Below are positions 12,416 to 24,507 of a stretch of 64,000 nt of DNA, piece after piece. Source of the stretch: Acanthacorydalis orientalis. Taxonomy: Eukaryota; Arthropoda; Insecta; Megaloptera; Corydalidae. Below the pieces are notes generated by a model. The model searched no databases and was not told the origin of the DNA. It was given only the letters and a program-made list of their open reading frames with translations. The translations under genes and the position numbers were made by a program. The stretch lies in contig CM068313.1 of NCBI GenBank assembly GCA_034766995.1, positions 23,985,012 to 24,049,011 on the forward strand, read 5' to 3'. Every line of letters begins with the position of its first letter. Position 1 is the first letter of the stretch.

Positions 12416-12600
12416 GTAATTTATAATTCATGCGGTTCAGGACAGGTTGGTAAGGCTGTGTAGTGTTTGTATGGGTGTGTTTGTATATGTTGTTGTGTAT
12501 GTTCACGATGGTTGCTGATGTTAGCAATGGTGGTACTTAAAAGTACCTACCAAGCTACTGTAGTACTTTCATAAATCGACCGCTATGTAAGTGAAGCTTA
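12416..12600. other. Less AT-rich flank with a near-palindrome
   Basis: G- and T-rich sequence following the candidate exon. GGTACTTAAAAGTACC near 12532-12547 is an almost perfect palindrome. Confidence 0.4.
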
Positions 12601-13647
12601 TATTTTGAACAGTGTTATAAAATAAAGTAGAATTTTCTAAGTGTACAGAAATAAATATTATTCCTTACTAAAGCATAACATTTTCAATTATTTAACAAAC
12701 ACCGTGTATAATTTATACTAGAAAAAACTTTAAAATATGAATTTTATAACAAGTATAAATACAGCATCTTAAATTATAACTTCCATAACTAATGTATATA
12801 AATATAAAAATGTAACAAAAAATTGCAGTTTTTTTCATTATTATTATTATTATTTTACCATATGATTGATGAAATTCTGATAGAGTATGCTAAATATTTC
12901 AAAATGAGTCTCTTTTAATAAACATATATAAAATTATCACAAATATTGAGCGAATTTGCACTAAACTGAAAAAGAATATTTATAAATTATATATAATTTA
13001 ATTTAAATGAAACAAAGTATATATATTCAATTCAGTACTGTTAAGTTAAATACGGGATTAATGTTGTATTTAATATTGGACAGATATGATAAGAAAATAT
13101 ATTTAAAAATCCAAACTGAAAAATTATTTTCAATATTCTTTAAAAACATTATTAATAATATTCGATTATACATATATTAACAACATAATTTATTCAAAAT
13201 ATAATATGTATATATATATATTCATTAATTAATTATTTCATTTTAGTTAATTTGTGTCAGCAGCAGACACAAAAATTTATTTAACAATTTTCATTGTATT
13301 TTCAATGTATGTTCTGTTTGTTAAGTTTACGATTTATTTTAAATCAAATGGATATCATTTATAAACATTTCCCGAGAAATTCTAATAATATTTTTATATA
13401 TTTTATACGATTCATTATATTAAACATCAAACAGTGAATTCGCAGAAATACACGATTTATTGCTATAACGAGTTCCGGACGTTGTAGATGAAAAAGTACT
13501 AATTGAATACCGACGAATTCATTAAAATCGTTCATTTCAGAAGAAAGCAAATTGATTTGCAAGGATAATTCAAGTACATAATTCATTTCTTTAAAATTAA
13601 TTGCTCAATTTCAATAAATCCAGAAAAACTAAATAAAAGCGTTCATA

Positions 13648-13650
<3 letters not shown>
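12601..13650. other. AT-rich stretch, nothing recognised
   Basis: No supported feature. A 75-codon minus-strand frame at 13359-13586 shows no domain. Confidence 0.6.

Positions 13651-13651
<1 letters not shown>

Positions 13652-13700
<49 letters not shown>
13652..13700. repeat. (AT)n microsatellite
   Basis: Pure AT run. Confidence 0.97.
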
Positions 13701-13701
<1 letters not shown>

Positions 13702-14731
13702 TATTTAATAACACCATCCACAGCTTGTTCGCATATTTTAAAAGAACCGAAACACCACATTAAGTATTCAATAAATTAAACCATCAGACAGGGTACGTAA
13801 ACTTCCCTCTTATGGCTCATGAAGCGCACTCCAGGTTCTCATGAAGATTTCAAGATATTATATATTGCGATGCTGTTGTTATTATACACAATTTAATGGA
13901 CAACTTTGATTTGATTGAAAGTTAACTTCGCGAACAATATATTTATAAGCATTTTATATTAAAATTCTATAATAATCTCGTTTATTGTTGTGTTGGATTA
14001 AAATCGTATACTAATGAATTATAAACGAGACTGATTTATCACAGAAGATAATTTATTATGTGTAAAATGTGAAATTCTATATATTCACATAGATAATTTA
14101 TAATTAAAACATACAAATATGACTTACATTATTCGTAAATAATAAAGAATTTGTGAATTATAATGTTATCTAAGAAGATAGTTGAAAATTAGTTGTTTTT
14201 TTTAGTTAATATACAAGATTTAATAAACTTAACTGAGACGAATATTTTTTAATAAAAATTGATCAAAACAAAGTATTAAATTTTAAATGAGATTCATAGA
14301 TTGAGGCTACAATAAATTTCTATATATCACGTGCACGACAGTATTAAAATGAAATTTTACTACCACCAATTGGTATCATATCTCGTGATACATAAACAAG
14401 TTGTCATGTCGTCAATGGTGTTTAGGTAGAAAAAATTGTAGTAAATAAAACGAAGCGCCTCAGATTGCGTGTGAAACATTTGCGTGACATCAACAATATT
14501 TACTAGAGACCACGTGAAGAAATTTTCAAATATACACATTTTTATCGATACGATATCCATTTCCTGATTGCTTCAATTACTACAACCTTTATACAATATC
14601 AAAGCATACTAGAAATGTATCGATAAGTGAAATGCTATCTTGGAATTTTCAAGAAAAGATATTATTAATTATATGTCCGATTTGCTGAATTGTTCTTTTG
14701 TTCGAATGTTCTTTCGTTATGCCTTTTATGC

Positions 14732-14733
<2 letters not shown>

Positions 14734-14793
<60 letters not shown>
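14734..14793. repeat. (AT)n microsatellite
   Basis: Pure AT run. The 900 bases before it hold nothing else recognised. Confidence 0.97.
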
Positions 14794-14795
<2 letters not shown>

Positions 14796-15171
14796 TTTAA
14801 CAAATATAAAATTAGAATAATATTTCCATTCATCCGAATAAATTTCATAACAATTTTATCAATAATTTTCTGAAAATAAAAATATTTTCGTTTCTGTTAT
14901 TGTCTACACATTTCATTATACATTTTCAAAGTAAAATTATTTTTTAATTATCCATACAAAGACAGCATTTAACTGACCGTAACAATATATATTGTAAATT
15001 AAGAAAATTAAAACAGTCTATTGAAAATAATATAATAAACATTAGGTATATTACGGAGTTTCAGACTTAAATATGAAACAAATAATTTATATCTCAGTCT
15101 ATAATTTTATTGAAGTAATATCAATATGCGCTGTCCTTACGGTCTTCAGATAGATATTAAAGACTTTTCCA

Positions 15172-15287
15172 GCTTCTGATGTGTTAAAAGTGGCACACAG
15201 ACCTAAACTAATAGTGGGGAACGATCACTCAGATGATCTAAAAGGACGAAGACCATCAGCATTATGTATAGGAAACGGGGTTATGTA
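15172..15287 (+). CDS. Exon-like open frame, unrecognised
   Basis: After an acceptor-like CTTTTCCAG (ending about 15171) a frame runs 38 codons to TAG at 15285-15287. It includes VAHRPKLIVGNDHSDDLKG, a hydrophilic, non-repetitive peptide unlike translations of the AT-rich background. The frame has no ATG at its start, so it would be a terminal exon or a fragment of a mobile-element protein. No family was recognised, and an upstream in-frame TAG limits it. Confidence 0.2.
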
Positions 15288-15319
15288 GCGCAAAATTGCG
15301 ACACAACTTAAAAACGACT

Positions 15320-16440
15320 TAAATCGGATCAAATTATACATACGAGTATACCAAGTAAATTTTAAGTCACATAATTTAGAATAATGTACGAGTATGTACA
15401 TACAGATATGTGCATATTTTATGGCACTGATGTAAACGCACGTTCAAATGTAGCAAATTTGATTTTTTTTTTAATTCCATTAAGTGATGTAATTGTGAAA
15501 CAAAGTCGTTAATATCAACTCAAGGTGAGAATTTTTTACGAGTGTGAAACAACTTTAAACGAAGCATTATAAATTGAGATATTCCTGTATTAACTAGATC
15601 ACATGTATAAAAACATACAATTGTAATTTCAATATCAACATGTATTGACTGATTAATAACTAAGGTGTAAATCTTAAACTTTAAGAAATTAATCGGATAC
15701 CAACTAACAAAGTGCATCAACAATACAGTAAAACTAAAATTATAAAAATATGTTTCTACGTCATGAATTGAATATTTTTTCTATCTTTATGTCATGATTC
15801 GACATACTCAAACATTCAACAAGTCAATACAGCACACATAAAAAAGTTTAACCTAAAAGAGGTCAAACTTATTTCATTTCCAATTACTGAATGCTGGTAG
15901 ATTCGTTAAAAAAGAATCACTCATCACGGAATATTTTGACGTTTTGGTTAACAGTTCGGTGAATTGCTAGCAGCATTTCTCTCATCCTATATTTAAGAGG
16001 TTCCATTAACTTAACGGTTTCCAAACGTTACGTATATTGTGGCACAAAATAAAATGAAATAACTTAAATGATTAACGAAAAACATGCATTTAGAAACTAA
16101 TTATGGAAAAATTACAGTTTTAAATAAATATTATATTTTGTTACTTTGTAATACAAACACGTTTTTTTGAAGAAAGTGTGTGTTTTGTGTATTTTATTAT
16201 ATTTTTAATGTAAATAACTATCTGAAATATTTACATAAGAATACGTGTAAATAATAGAAAATATTAATATAAAATCAATCAATATAATATCAAACATTAA
16301 ATGAGGCAATCTAACTTCAAAGTAATTACAAAATTCTAAGTGTAAAATTTAATACATATATTTATTACAAATGAATAGTAATACATTTATGTTTTACTAT
16401 TGTTTATTTATTTGACTAACAATATATGAAAATATATTGT
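15320..16440. other. AT-rich stretch, nothing recognised
   Basis: Mixed background. No gene, RNA or terminal repeat was seen. Confidence 0.55.
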
Positions 16441-16489
16441 TTATTTATTGTATATATATTGTTTATATATATATATATATATATATCAA

Positions 16490-16770
16490 CAGTAACAGCA
16501 TCTGTTAATACACTACTGGATAAAGGCCTTTTCCATCATTTTCCGTTTTGTACGATTGAATGCCTCATGAAAGGTTTAGGATTATGACTCGCCTCGCTGA
16601 TCCCACTTGCGTATTGGCGAGTACCTTTTTATTTTAGCTAAGAATAGTTTTCAAGTTTTCTCTGCATGGTTAAACCAACCGATATTCAAAGAATATCACA
16701 GTACATCCCCTTGAAATCCCGTTCGAACCTTCCCACTGCTTTAAGGCAATGAAGTAGGAATTTAGGGAAG
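16490..16770. repeat. Probable interspersed-repeat fragment ending at (TA)n
   Basis: A GC-richer block contains ACACTACTGGATAAAGGCCT. This resembles CACTGCTGGACATAGGCCT, a motif I recall from repetitive retroelement-derived sequence in invertebrates. The block ends directly at an AT microsatellite (16772). No reverse transcriptase domain could be read. Class and orientation are uncertain. Confidence 0.35.

Positions 16771-16771
<1 letters not shown>

Positions 16772-16807
<36 letters not shown>
16772..16807. repeat. (AT)n microsatellite
   Basis: AT run; a shorter one lies at 16450-16486. Confidence 0.95.
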
Positions 16808-16808
<1 letters not shown>

Positions 16809-17423
16809 CGATATGAAAAATTTTTTTTATATAAAATCGAAATATTTGATATGAAAGAGAACAGAACAAATAATAAGTAAAAAAATACTTAAAATGGCGT
16901 TTAAAAATATTACAACACCAATATAAAATATAAGCTCTCAAAGGTATCATTTATATCGGTAGAGCTTTTCTTGTTATACTTTAAGCTGAAAATATTGTCT
17001 TAGTTTACGGTTAAATTCTCTATTATATATTTATAGCGGCAGATAGCAACGAGTGCAAAACGACACAATTTTATCGCACAATACATTGCACAGAATAAAA
17101 AATCTCATATACGTGTTAAAGAATAGAGTTTTTTTTACCATTTGCAAAGTTGAAAACTCCTTGAAATATTGCACATACTGCAATACAGTATATATTCAGA
17201 GAGCAACTTCATATATCTATAGATGTATGTACTACGGCAAGCATATCGAATATAATATCACAAATCCTGATTTTATGACCAAACCGTATATATGTTGTAC
17301 GACCATGTGATAAGTTTTATTTTATACATTTGCGACAACACTATAAAATAAGCCACGTTTATTATTCATGATTATTCCAAAAACGCATTTATGTCTGACA
17401 TTTATTTATAATGAATAATATTC

Positions 17424-17425
<2 letters not shown>

Positions 17426-17481
<56 letters not shown>

Positions 17482-17486
17482 CATAT
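17426..17486. repeat. (AT)n microsatellite
   Basis: AT run ending in CATACATATA. A shorter run lies at 17670-17701. Confidence 0.97.
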
Positions 17487-17668
17487 AAAGCACAATAAAT
17501 GAAGGATAACATTTTTAATGAATACATTTATAAAGATATTCCTTCTATAACATTTATATTAAACATAATGACTGTCTATAGTTAATAAAGTAACATATTT
17601 ATAAAATCGTTCAGGAATACATATTTTCCATTACAACAACATGTCTTTTGAAAATATGTAATAAATTG

Positions 17669-17701
<33 letters not shown>

Positions 17702-17703
<2 letters not shown>

Positions 17704-18578
17704 TGATATTCATAGGACTGAGTACAAATTTATATGCATAATTTATAAATAATCTATAATCAAAGGAAATTTATTTTTTTTGAGTTAAATACTTTAGATA
17801 AATATTTAACCCATAGATACGACGTCAAAATTAGGTCATGGGCGATTCGATCGAATCCTTAGTGGTCGAATTTATAATAGTATTATTATATTACAACATA
17901 TATAATGAATGGATCTTTTGTAAGAGTTTATAAAATGTGTTGTAATTGTTTTATATAAAATTTAACACCGAGTAATGTCTTCTTCCACATAAAAAAGTTC
18001 AAATTTTATTTATCATTTCTCAATACTCTAACAAGAAATATTTTACTCAAGTTAAAATAGAATTATCTGAATGAATGTGTATGTTTCGTATCATAAATCA
18101 TATTTAGTATCAAAAAGTAAAAATTAAAGAAACTAATGTGCGCATACACACTATATTAGATTGTCTAATTTATGTTTCTGTGCAATACTAAACATATGAT
18201 TCCAGAATATAATTAAGAATAATACAAATTGTCATTACAAACATAATAAAATTGTTTCTATTTATACATAACGTTTCAATTGATTTAAATATAATACTTT
18301 GCCACATGTTAGACAACTTGTTTAGCACTGTTTAGCCTTCGTCAAATAATAAAGTCTCCTGTGTATACAACAAAGAGAAAATAATACATGGTATTTTTTA
18401 CTGGATGAATAAACAATTTGAATTCATAAATAAATATTATTTTATTCGATTCCTTTTTAATTTTTAAAAGGAATCTTATTACTGAGTAGTCATAATAATA
18501 TGATATTATAAAAATAACGCATAAAAATATATTTGAATTTCATGGAAAATTAATAATAATTAAATAAATACTCATTCA
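17702..18578. other. AT-rich stretch with one short palindrome
   Basis: Nothing coding. GATTCGATCGAATC at 17844-17857 is a perfect 14-base palindrome. Confidence 0.6.
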
Positions 18579-19160
18579 TATATATATATATATATATATA
18601 TATACAACCATAATACGATTAGGAGATAAACAATAATAAAAACATAAATAAAAAATAGCAGATATGATCAAATATAGAATTACAAATCGATAAAGTGTAA
18701 TAACAGTAATAACACTACAATGAAAATGTGTAAATAAAAACACACATTTCGCAGGTTCCGTAAATTCAAATAAAATTTCTGTTCTGATGTTTTAAGAACA
18801 TTATTTAGCATAACTGCAAAAATTAATGAGATTAAAAGTCAAGTCAATTTGAACTTTAGAAAAACCGAATTGAAATTAATCAACGATATTCGAAAAATGT
18901 ATTAACAAGGTTAAATAATTTTAAATTTTCATTAAGCAAGGCCCAAGTAACTAAATCAAATTATTAAGAAATTTCAGCTCATTCTGCATGTCCTTACATT
19001 TAAAATACACAGCGATACTTTAATTTTACAAGTTTGTTCAACCAAAGTTTATTTGAATTATATTTGCATTTACAGCGATATTTCCAAGAATATATAACCT
19101 CCTGGTCGTATTACACTCGTTGAAACGCCAAGTGGATTGAAAAATAACTTCTGTTGCATT

Positions 19161-19165
19161 GTATG

Positions 19166-19230
<65 letters not shown>
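19161..19230. repeat. GTAT/(AT)n microsatellite
   Basis: GTATGTATATGTATATGTAT passes into a long AT run. Another short run lies at 18579-18605. Confidence 0.97.
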
Positions 19231-19232
<2 letters not shown>

Positions 19233-20445
19233 TTTCTAATATATTAATAACTTTTAATACCCCAACCATGAATCATTTTTATTTATAAGTGTAATTTAAG
19301 AGTAAATAATGAATCTTTAATTGTTAATTAAACTTGCACTAATAATCATTAAATATTTTGTATAAATATATCTTTATAAAAAAAACTAATTTCCTGTCAC
19401 AATTACTGTCTTTAATCTTTGTCTTTGTAACTAAATAAATTTACTTTCATAAATTGTTTTATACTCTCAGAAAACCACAAAATAGTCTGAAAATTATTCA
19501 ATAATTGATGTATAATCATTTTGATAGTGGTTTATATGGATTATGTGGACAGTGACGCATTACTTCAAAAATACTAAGGCGCCGTAGAATCTTATATCTT
19601 AGCTCTCTGAACATGAACGTCAAAATATACGAAAATCATTATCGATTAAACGATCAATAATCAATTATTGAATGTTTCAATTAGAAATATTTTAATAAAA
19701 AAAATATGTGGAAAGTGAATACGATGTTTTAATTTCGACAAATTAACTTTGCTGTTACACATAAATTAATTATAAAAAAATGTAAATACCAACTTAATTT
19801 ATACAAAAATTATTTTGAAAGGATTAAGTTAAGATAAAAGTAGAAAAATGTATAATACTTTTTTGTTTAACGAATATATTTTATCACTTTATCCCTTTAT
19901 CTTATTTATATATATATATTATTTATTTATTATAAAAATACTGAAAACCTCCAATCCGTAATGATAATAAATTTCGAAATGTAGATAAAAAAATTCAAGA
20001 AACATGTTACAGGTATTCTCTAATAATAACATGAGAATCACTTGCTACATTTCAGCAACTATAGCTGTCGTGAAGGTAAAATAAAATTCCAGATCGTGAA
20101 GTTGAAGAAGTGTCTTGGCGCACCCTGTTCTAAGTTTTAATTAAAAAGAATTTGATTTCAAAGGGAATTTCATTATATGCTATTATATGCAATGAATGAC
20201 TGTTAGATTTAATACCCGACGGCGTTTTTTGCTTCTTTTCTGCACAATTTCATCGAAATAGAAGCGTCTTTATAAATTTAAAGACAAAAAGTACAACAAC
20301 GCCTTAAAATAACTTAATCAATATAAAACGTGTTATTATTTCACTGATATTTTTGTGAGATTTCACGTTTTTGTCCATCATTTTGACGTCTTAACTGTTA
20401 TGAATAAATGGCGAGTAAAATCAGTAACTGCAAAGTAAAAAAAAT
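19231..20445. other. AT-rich stretch, nothing recognised
   Basis: No supported feature on either strand. Confidence 0.6.
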
Positions 20446-20589
20446 ATTATATATATATATATATATAAACATACAAGTTTTAATTATATGTTTGTCTGTA
20501 TTTCAATAACGTATAGATGCATTTTTTAAAATGGTAAATTAGATTCCGATAAGTAGTTTTCCATCTACTATTTTTTTTAAAAAAAGTTT

Positions 20590-20840
20590 CTATAGTTATA
20601 CTCGAACTTGGACAATACACAAACTGATTTTAAACTTTACTACGCCCCAGCATCTCTACACGTGAATGACACAGCCAATAAACCGTAACGCCCTCTATAC
20701 GTTTGCCCAGTATTGATTATGTAATAATTCAGTGGCGCTTAATTGGGCGGATTGTTTTTGACAGTTTTATAGGCATATTTATTCATTATTTCACGGATAC
20801 TTCCACTCAAGGTACGCGGTCAAGATATAGTTCTCCTATG
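20590..20840. other. GC-richer islet with CCAAT and GGGCGG motifs
   Basis: The islet holds CCAAT (in CAGCCAATAAACC) and ATTGGGCGG about 80 bases apart. A 30-codon plus-strand frame includes DNTQTDFKLYYAPASLHV and ends in TAA near 20690. Exon or promoter are both possible; neither is established. Confidence 0.2.
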
Positions 20841-20931
20841 TTTGAGACGAATCGTTTCATTGAACATTCATATGAATAAAAATTATAATAATTAGTAACG
20901 TGAAATTCTATAATTATAGGAATAAAAGATG

Positions 20932-20932
20932 G

Positions 20933-21006
<74 letters not shown>
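20932..21006. repeat. (AT)n/GTAT microsatellite
   Basis: Two AT runs separated by GTATGTATGTA. Confidence 0.97.
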
Positions 21007-21009
<3 letters not shown>

Positions 21010-21312
21010 CGCTTGAAAATAATTATTTTTGAAATTATTATGCAATATTTATTCAAAAAGGTTGGTTAGTTTGGTATAAATTATTAAAACAGAATTCTTT
21101 ACATAAATAAAATTTTTTTCTTAAAAATTATACAATCAAATTAAAAAATCGATAAAGCTTTCCTTTGATTTAATACTATAATGATACAATTTTGTTAGTA
21201 GCCACTATTTTTTTTGACAAATATAGAGTTAAAATACTTTCTTAGGTATTTAATTCATTTTATGAAAAAAATAAGAGCATTAATGTGTCAAAATGTCGAA
21301 TTTATAAAAATA

Positions 21313-21313
<1 letters not shown>

Positions 21314-21364
<51 letters not shown>
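21314..21364. repeat. CATA/(AT)n microsatellite
   Basis: CATACATACAT passes into an AT run. Confidence 0.96.
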
Positions 21365-21367
<3 letters not shown>

Positions 21368-21615
21368 AACCGAGAAATAAATAATGATTAAAAAGCATGT
21401 AGTTGAGTTGAGAACTTGATGTAAAACAAATTCTGTAACTTGTTTCAAAGAGAACAACTTCATTCAATACTTTTAATGAACTACACTGACCGATCACCAT
21501 CGTTGTCCTGCAACGAACACCTGACATATCTCCTTCCGTAACGAAATATTTACGATTCACCTATTTCCGTGAAAGCTTCTCGACAATAATCGACTAAAGA
21601 ACACACAAAAACAAC

Positions 21616-22052
21616 ATGAAAAGAAAGTATATCGGCACCAATCAAGCGAACCTGGAGAACAGTCGTAAAAATACTCTATTTTTATTTGCTCTAATAATTT
21701 TCTCATAACTCAATATATTATGTTACATCTATACCCACAGTGCAGTAAAATCGCGATCATAAAATAATCAGGCGTCAATCAAAAAAACATTTACGACACT
21801 TATAGAAGTGATTTGAGTTTTTAGCGTTTGGCAGAACTGTCGACCGGCGTCTCGTAAAACCCTCCAGACGTCATAAACTAAAGACAGAAAAAAATTACCA
21901 AACTCAAAACGGAATGCAGCGGCTAGAGGATATTGGCAATCAACTTTACGACGTACGTATCTCAATTTCGACGGCTTAACATGCTGCATCTTTTTATCTC
22001 TATCTTGTAGATGTATTTGCAGGTACTGTGCCGTTCTACTCTCTGTCTTTAA
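21616..22052 (+). CDS. Hypothetical small three-exon gene (72 codons)
   Basis: Three open pieces join in phase. Exon 1 (21616-21664) starts at ATG in ACAACATGAAAAG and ends AGTC|GTAAAA. Exon 2 (21825-21952) follows TTTGAGTTTTTAG and ends TACGAC|GTACGT. Exon 3 (22011-22052) follows a strong acceptor, TATCTCTATCTTGTAG, with a branch-point-like TTAAC about 35 bases upstream. The stop TAA overlaps AATAAA at 22051-22056. The second intron would be 58 bases. The product would be hydrophilic and basic in the middle (VDRRLVKPSRRHKLKTEKN) with no recognised domain. The first donor is weak. A 73-codon minus-strand frame (21989-21768) overlaps exon 2, so the model is tentative. Confidence 0.25.
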
Positions 22053-22056
22053 TAAA
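22051..22056 (+). terminator. Polyadenylation-signal candidate AATAAA
   Basis: AATAAA overlaps the stop codon of the hypothetical small gene. AATAAA is frequent by chance in such AT-rich DNA, so it only matters together with the splice signals upstream. Confidence 0.2.
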
Positions 22057-22112
22057 CAGCCAAGATGATTGTGTGTTCAGAATAACGAAAGTACATGTTA
22101 TATTTTCTTAGA

Positions 22113-22132
22113 TGTATATATATATATACATA

Positions 22133-22174
<42 letters not shown>

Positions 22175-22180
22175 TATAAA
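22113..22180. repeat. (AT)n microsatellite, tail side of GC-rich repeat copy 2
   Basis: AT-rich run interrupted by ACATACTT. It lies beyond the CTTAG end of the inverted repeat copy at 22185-22292. Confidence 0.95.
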
Positions 22181-22184
22181 CACA

Positions 22185-22292
22185 CTAAGGGGCTTTGCCC
22201 CCTGCTCGCTGCGCTCACCAGACCCCCGAGCTGGCGGCGCACGCCCACTTGTCAATTATAATCCTGTACATGTAACCAAATGAAACAATAAA
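22185..22292 (-). repeat. GC-rich interspersed repeat, copy 2 (inverted)
   Basis: This is the reverse-oriented partner of 10751-10857. It shares TTTATTGTTTCATT, GGTTACATGTACA, ATAATTGACA and the terminal CCTTAG. Its core is richer in G+C and contains a hairpin, GGGGCTTTGCCCC, near the 3' end. The TA-rich run on its 3' side parallels copy 1. Confidence 0.7.
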
Positions 22293-22318
22293 CATATTTT
22301 ATAAAACGCATTTATGTC

Positions 22319-22435
22319 TATATAATTATTATCACAGATATATCGCAACGCAGTGTTTCATATATATATATATATAGGTGCATATGTGTGTTAGTATGTT
22401 TATATAATAATTATCGCAGATATATCGCAACGTGT

Positions 22436-22440
<5 letters not shown>
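22319..22440 (+). repeat. Two diverged copies of a 40-base unit between AT runs
   Basis: TATATAATTATTATCACAGA and TATATAATAATTATCGCAGA start two copies (about 22319-22360 and 22400-22440). Each continues with TATATCGCAACG and ends at an AT run (22360-22378 and 22440-22481). Confidence 0.75.

Positions 22441-22481
<41 letters not shown>
22440..22481. repeat. (AT)n microsatellite
   Basis: AT run followed by ATGTGCGCGTGTG. Confidence 0.95.
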
Positions 22482-22483
<2 letters not shown>

Positions 22484-23700
22484 GTGCGCGTGTGTATGGT
22501 ATTTATTATATTGATGATCATTGTATTAAAATTTATAAACAATTGTCTTGCAAAATAAATTTGTTACATCAAACAATTAAAATTAATCTGATATAAAAGT
22601 ATTCATATTATTATGTTTTCTTTTCACTATCTCGCTGTAATAATATTACACGAAAATCTATTGTTTTTAATTTTTAAGAATGAAAACGAACGTATTTTTT
22701 TATAATAGTTAATCAAATTTTTTTATCTCAAAATTATGCATAAATACATATTCATGTTTATATTAAAACGTTGTTTTAAAATTACTTTTTAAAAAATATT
22801 TTTTTAACCTATCAAATCATATTAAAGCTATTTACCTCTATGTTAAATATGGTGTCGTTACAAGTCAATAATATTTCTACAATAAAAAAAAAATAATAGT
22901 TTTAAAATTATTTTGTCTTTTGTAGAATAAATAACAGATTTTTGTTCATCAGTCAAAATTTAATTTATTATATTTTTTCGCAATCTATTTATTAATTTTA
23001 TTTTTGGTTATCTATTTATTCATTAATTTATTTTGATTACGTTTTAGACTTGTTTGAAAGCATCTCGCAAATAAAATATTATAATATTTGACTCTGTTTC
23101 GTATAACATATTTATGTTAATAAGTTTTCTTGCAAACTTTTTTGTAGTATGGCTATTTCGCAACAAATCTTTATTTTAAAATATAGTAAGATATTAGATA
23201 GTAGATGATATAAAGGATTAAAAAACTAATAAATTAAAAATGTACAATATTCATAAATAACATGCATTTATAACTAAAGTGTTAAACTGTTAATTTGGCA
23301 CAGTGAAATATATTTAAAAAATTGTAAAAAGATTTAATGAACATGAAAAGCCGGAATGAAGACCTGAACAATTATATTAACAATTATCAAAAAAAAATTA
23401 AAATAAGAAAATGAAAAAGTACTTTTAATTAAAAATTTAAATACATCAAAATGAAACACTCAAAATATATCAGTGGGATTATTTTTTCTTTTAATTAATA
23501 TTTAATTTTGTTTACAGACATTTTATTTTGCATCTTTCATAATTTATTTAAAATAAATGTACGGTGGAATAAACTCGCGTTGACACTTAAAATAAACTTG
23601 CATTGACAAATAAATAAAAAAACTTGCATTGACTCTTAAAATTTTAAATAAGGTTATTACAGTACCAATGTAAATAATATATGTTAGACGATGATTATAT
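22482..23700. other. AT-rich stretch with a small triplicated unit
   Basis: Mostly featureless. At 23570-23645 a unit of about 24 bases occurs three times in diverged form (AAACTCGCGTTGACACTTAA, then AAACTTGCATTGACAAATAA and AAACTTGCATTGACTCTTAA). Confidence 0.6.
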
Positions 23701-23702
23701 GA

Positions 23703-23723
23703 ATGTATATATGTATGCACATA

Positions 23724-23776
<53 letters not shown>
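23703..23776. repeat. GTAT/GT/(AT)n microsatellite
   Basis: Mixed GT-rich start, then a long AT run. Confidence 0.96.
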
Positions 23777-23778
<2 letters not shown>

Positions 23779-23928
23779 TTTAATCTTTATTACTTACTTT
23801 AGTCAAGAATTTAAAAAAAATAAAATAAGTTTTAATTTATAATAATATTTATTGACTCATTTATAGAAAATACATTGTAAAAGTAAAAACTGTAGTATTA
23901 AAAATACAAATATTTATTAACAAATGTA

Positions 23929-23935
23929 CACACAC

Positions 23936-24023
<88 letters not shown>
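23929..24023. repeat. (GTAT)n(AT)n microsatellite
   Basis: About seven GTAT tetramers, then a long AT run. Confidence 0.97.
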
Positions 24024-24027
<4 letters not shown>

Positions 24028-24049
24028 ATAAACGCTTAATGTTTTGGGA

Positions 24050-24440
24050 TTTAATAAATATGTCCCCCTTCGGTGGCTGCACTGGTACATATATCAAAGA
24101 TACGAGAATATGATGTCAAAGATATCTAAAACGAATCATAAGTTATATGTAATGGAGTGGCTAACGGCCATACAGTATAAGACAAATTGCCGCAGGGTAT
24201 CATTGTTTACGGTGTATCTGTAGAATAATTAATTTCCACCACGAAATTTTGGCCTTTATGAGGGTCTCTGCTAAAATGATCATTATACAAGATGACTGAC
24301 AACCACATCGAGAGCATACTGATGAGAACAACTTTCATACATCATGTAAATGATCAATTCTCGAAGTTAATTAGTGAAACTAATTGATAGGTGGTCATTT
24401 GTAATGATAATTTAACACCGTTTTAATGATGTTATGGGAT
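24050..24440. other. GC-richer non-coding islet with homeodomain-type motifs
   Basis: No convincing open frame. TTAATTAG and CTAATTGA (24367-24374 and 24380-24387) are nearly reverse complements five bases apart, followed by GTAATGATAATT. TAATT cores are typical homeodomain targets. Such clusters occur in enhancers, but they are also expected often in AT-rich DNA. Confidence 0.25.
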
Positions 24441-24457
24441 ATTATTTTACCTTCTTA

Positions 24458-24465
24458 CATACACA

Positions 24466-24506
<41 letters not shown>
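24458..24506. repeat. AC/(AT)n microsatellite
   Basis: CATACACACGCAT, then an AT run. Confidence 0.96.

Positions 24507-24507
<1 letters not shown>

Noticed and set aside
17053..17310. 85-codon plus-strand frame
   Set aside because: Composition is close to the surroundings, with no domain, no supportive context and no splice signals of note.
24163..24173. AACGGCCATAC, like the start of 5S rRNA
   Set aside because: The match stops after about ten bases; none of the later conserved 5S blocks follow.
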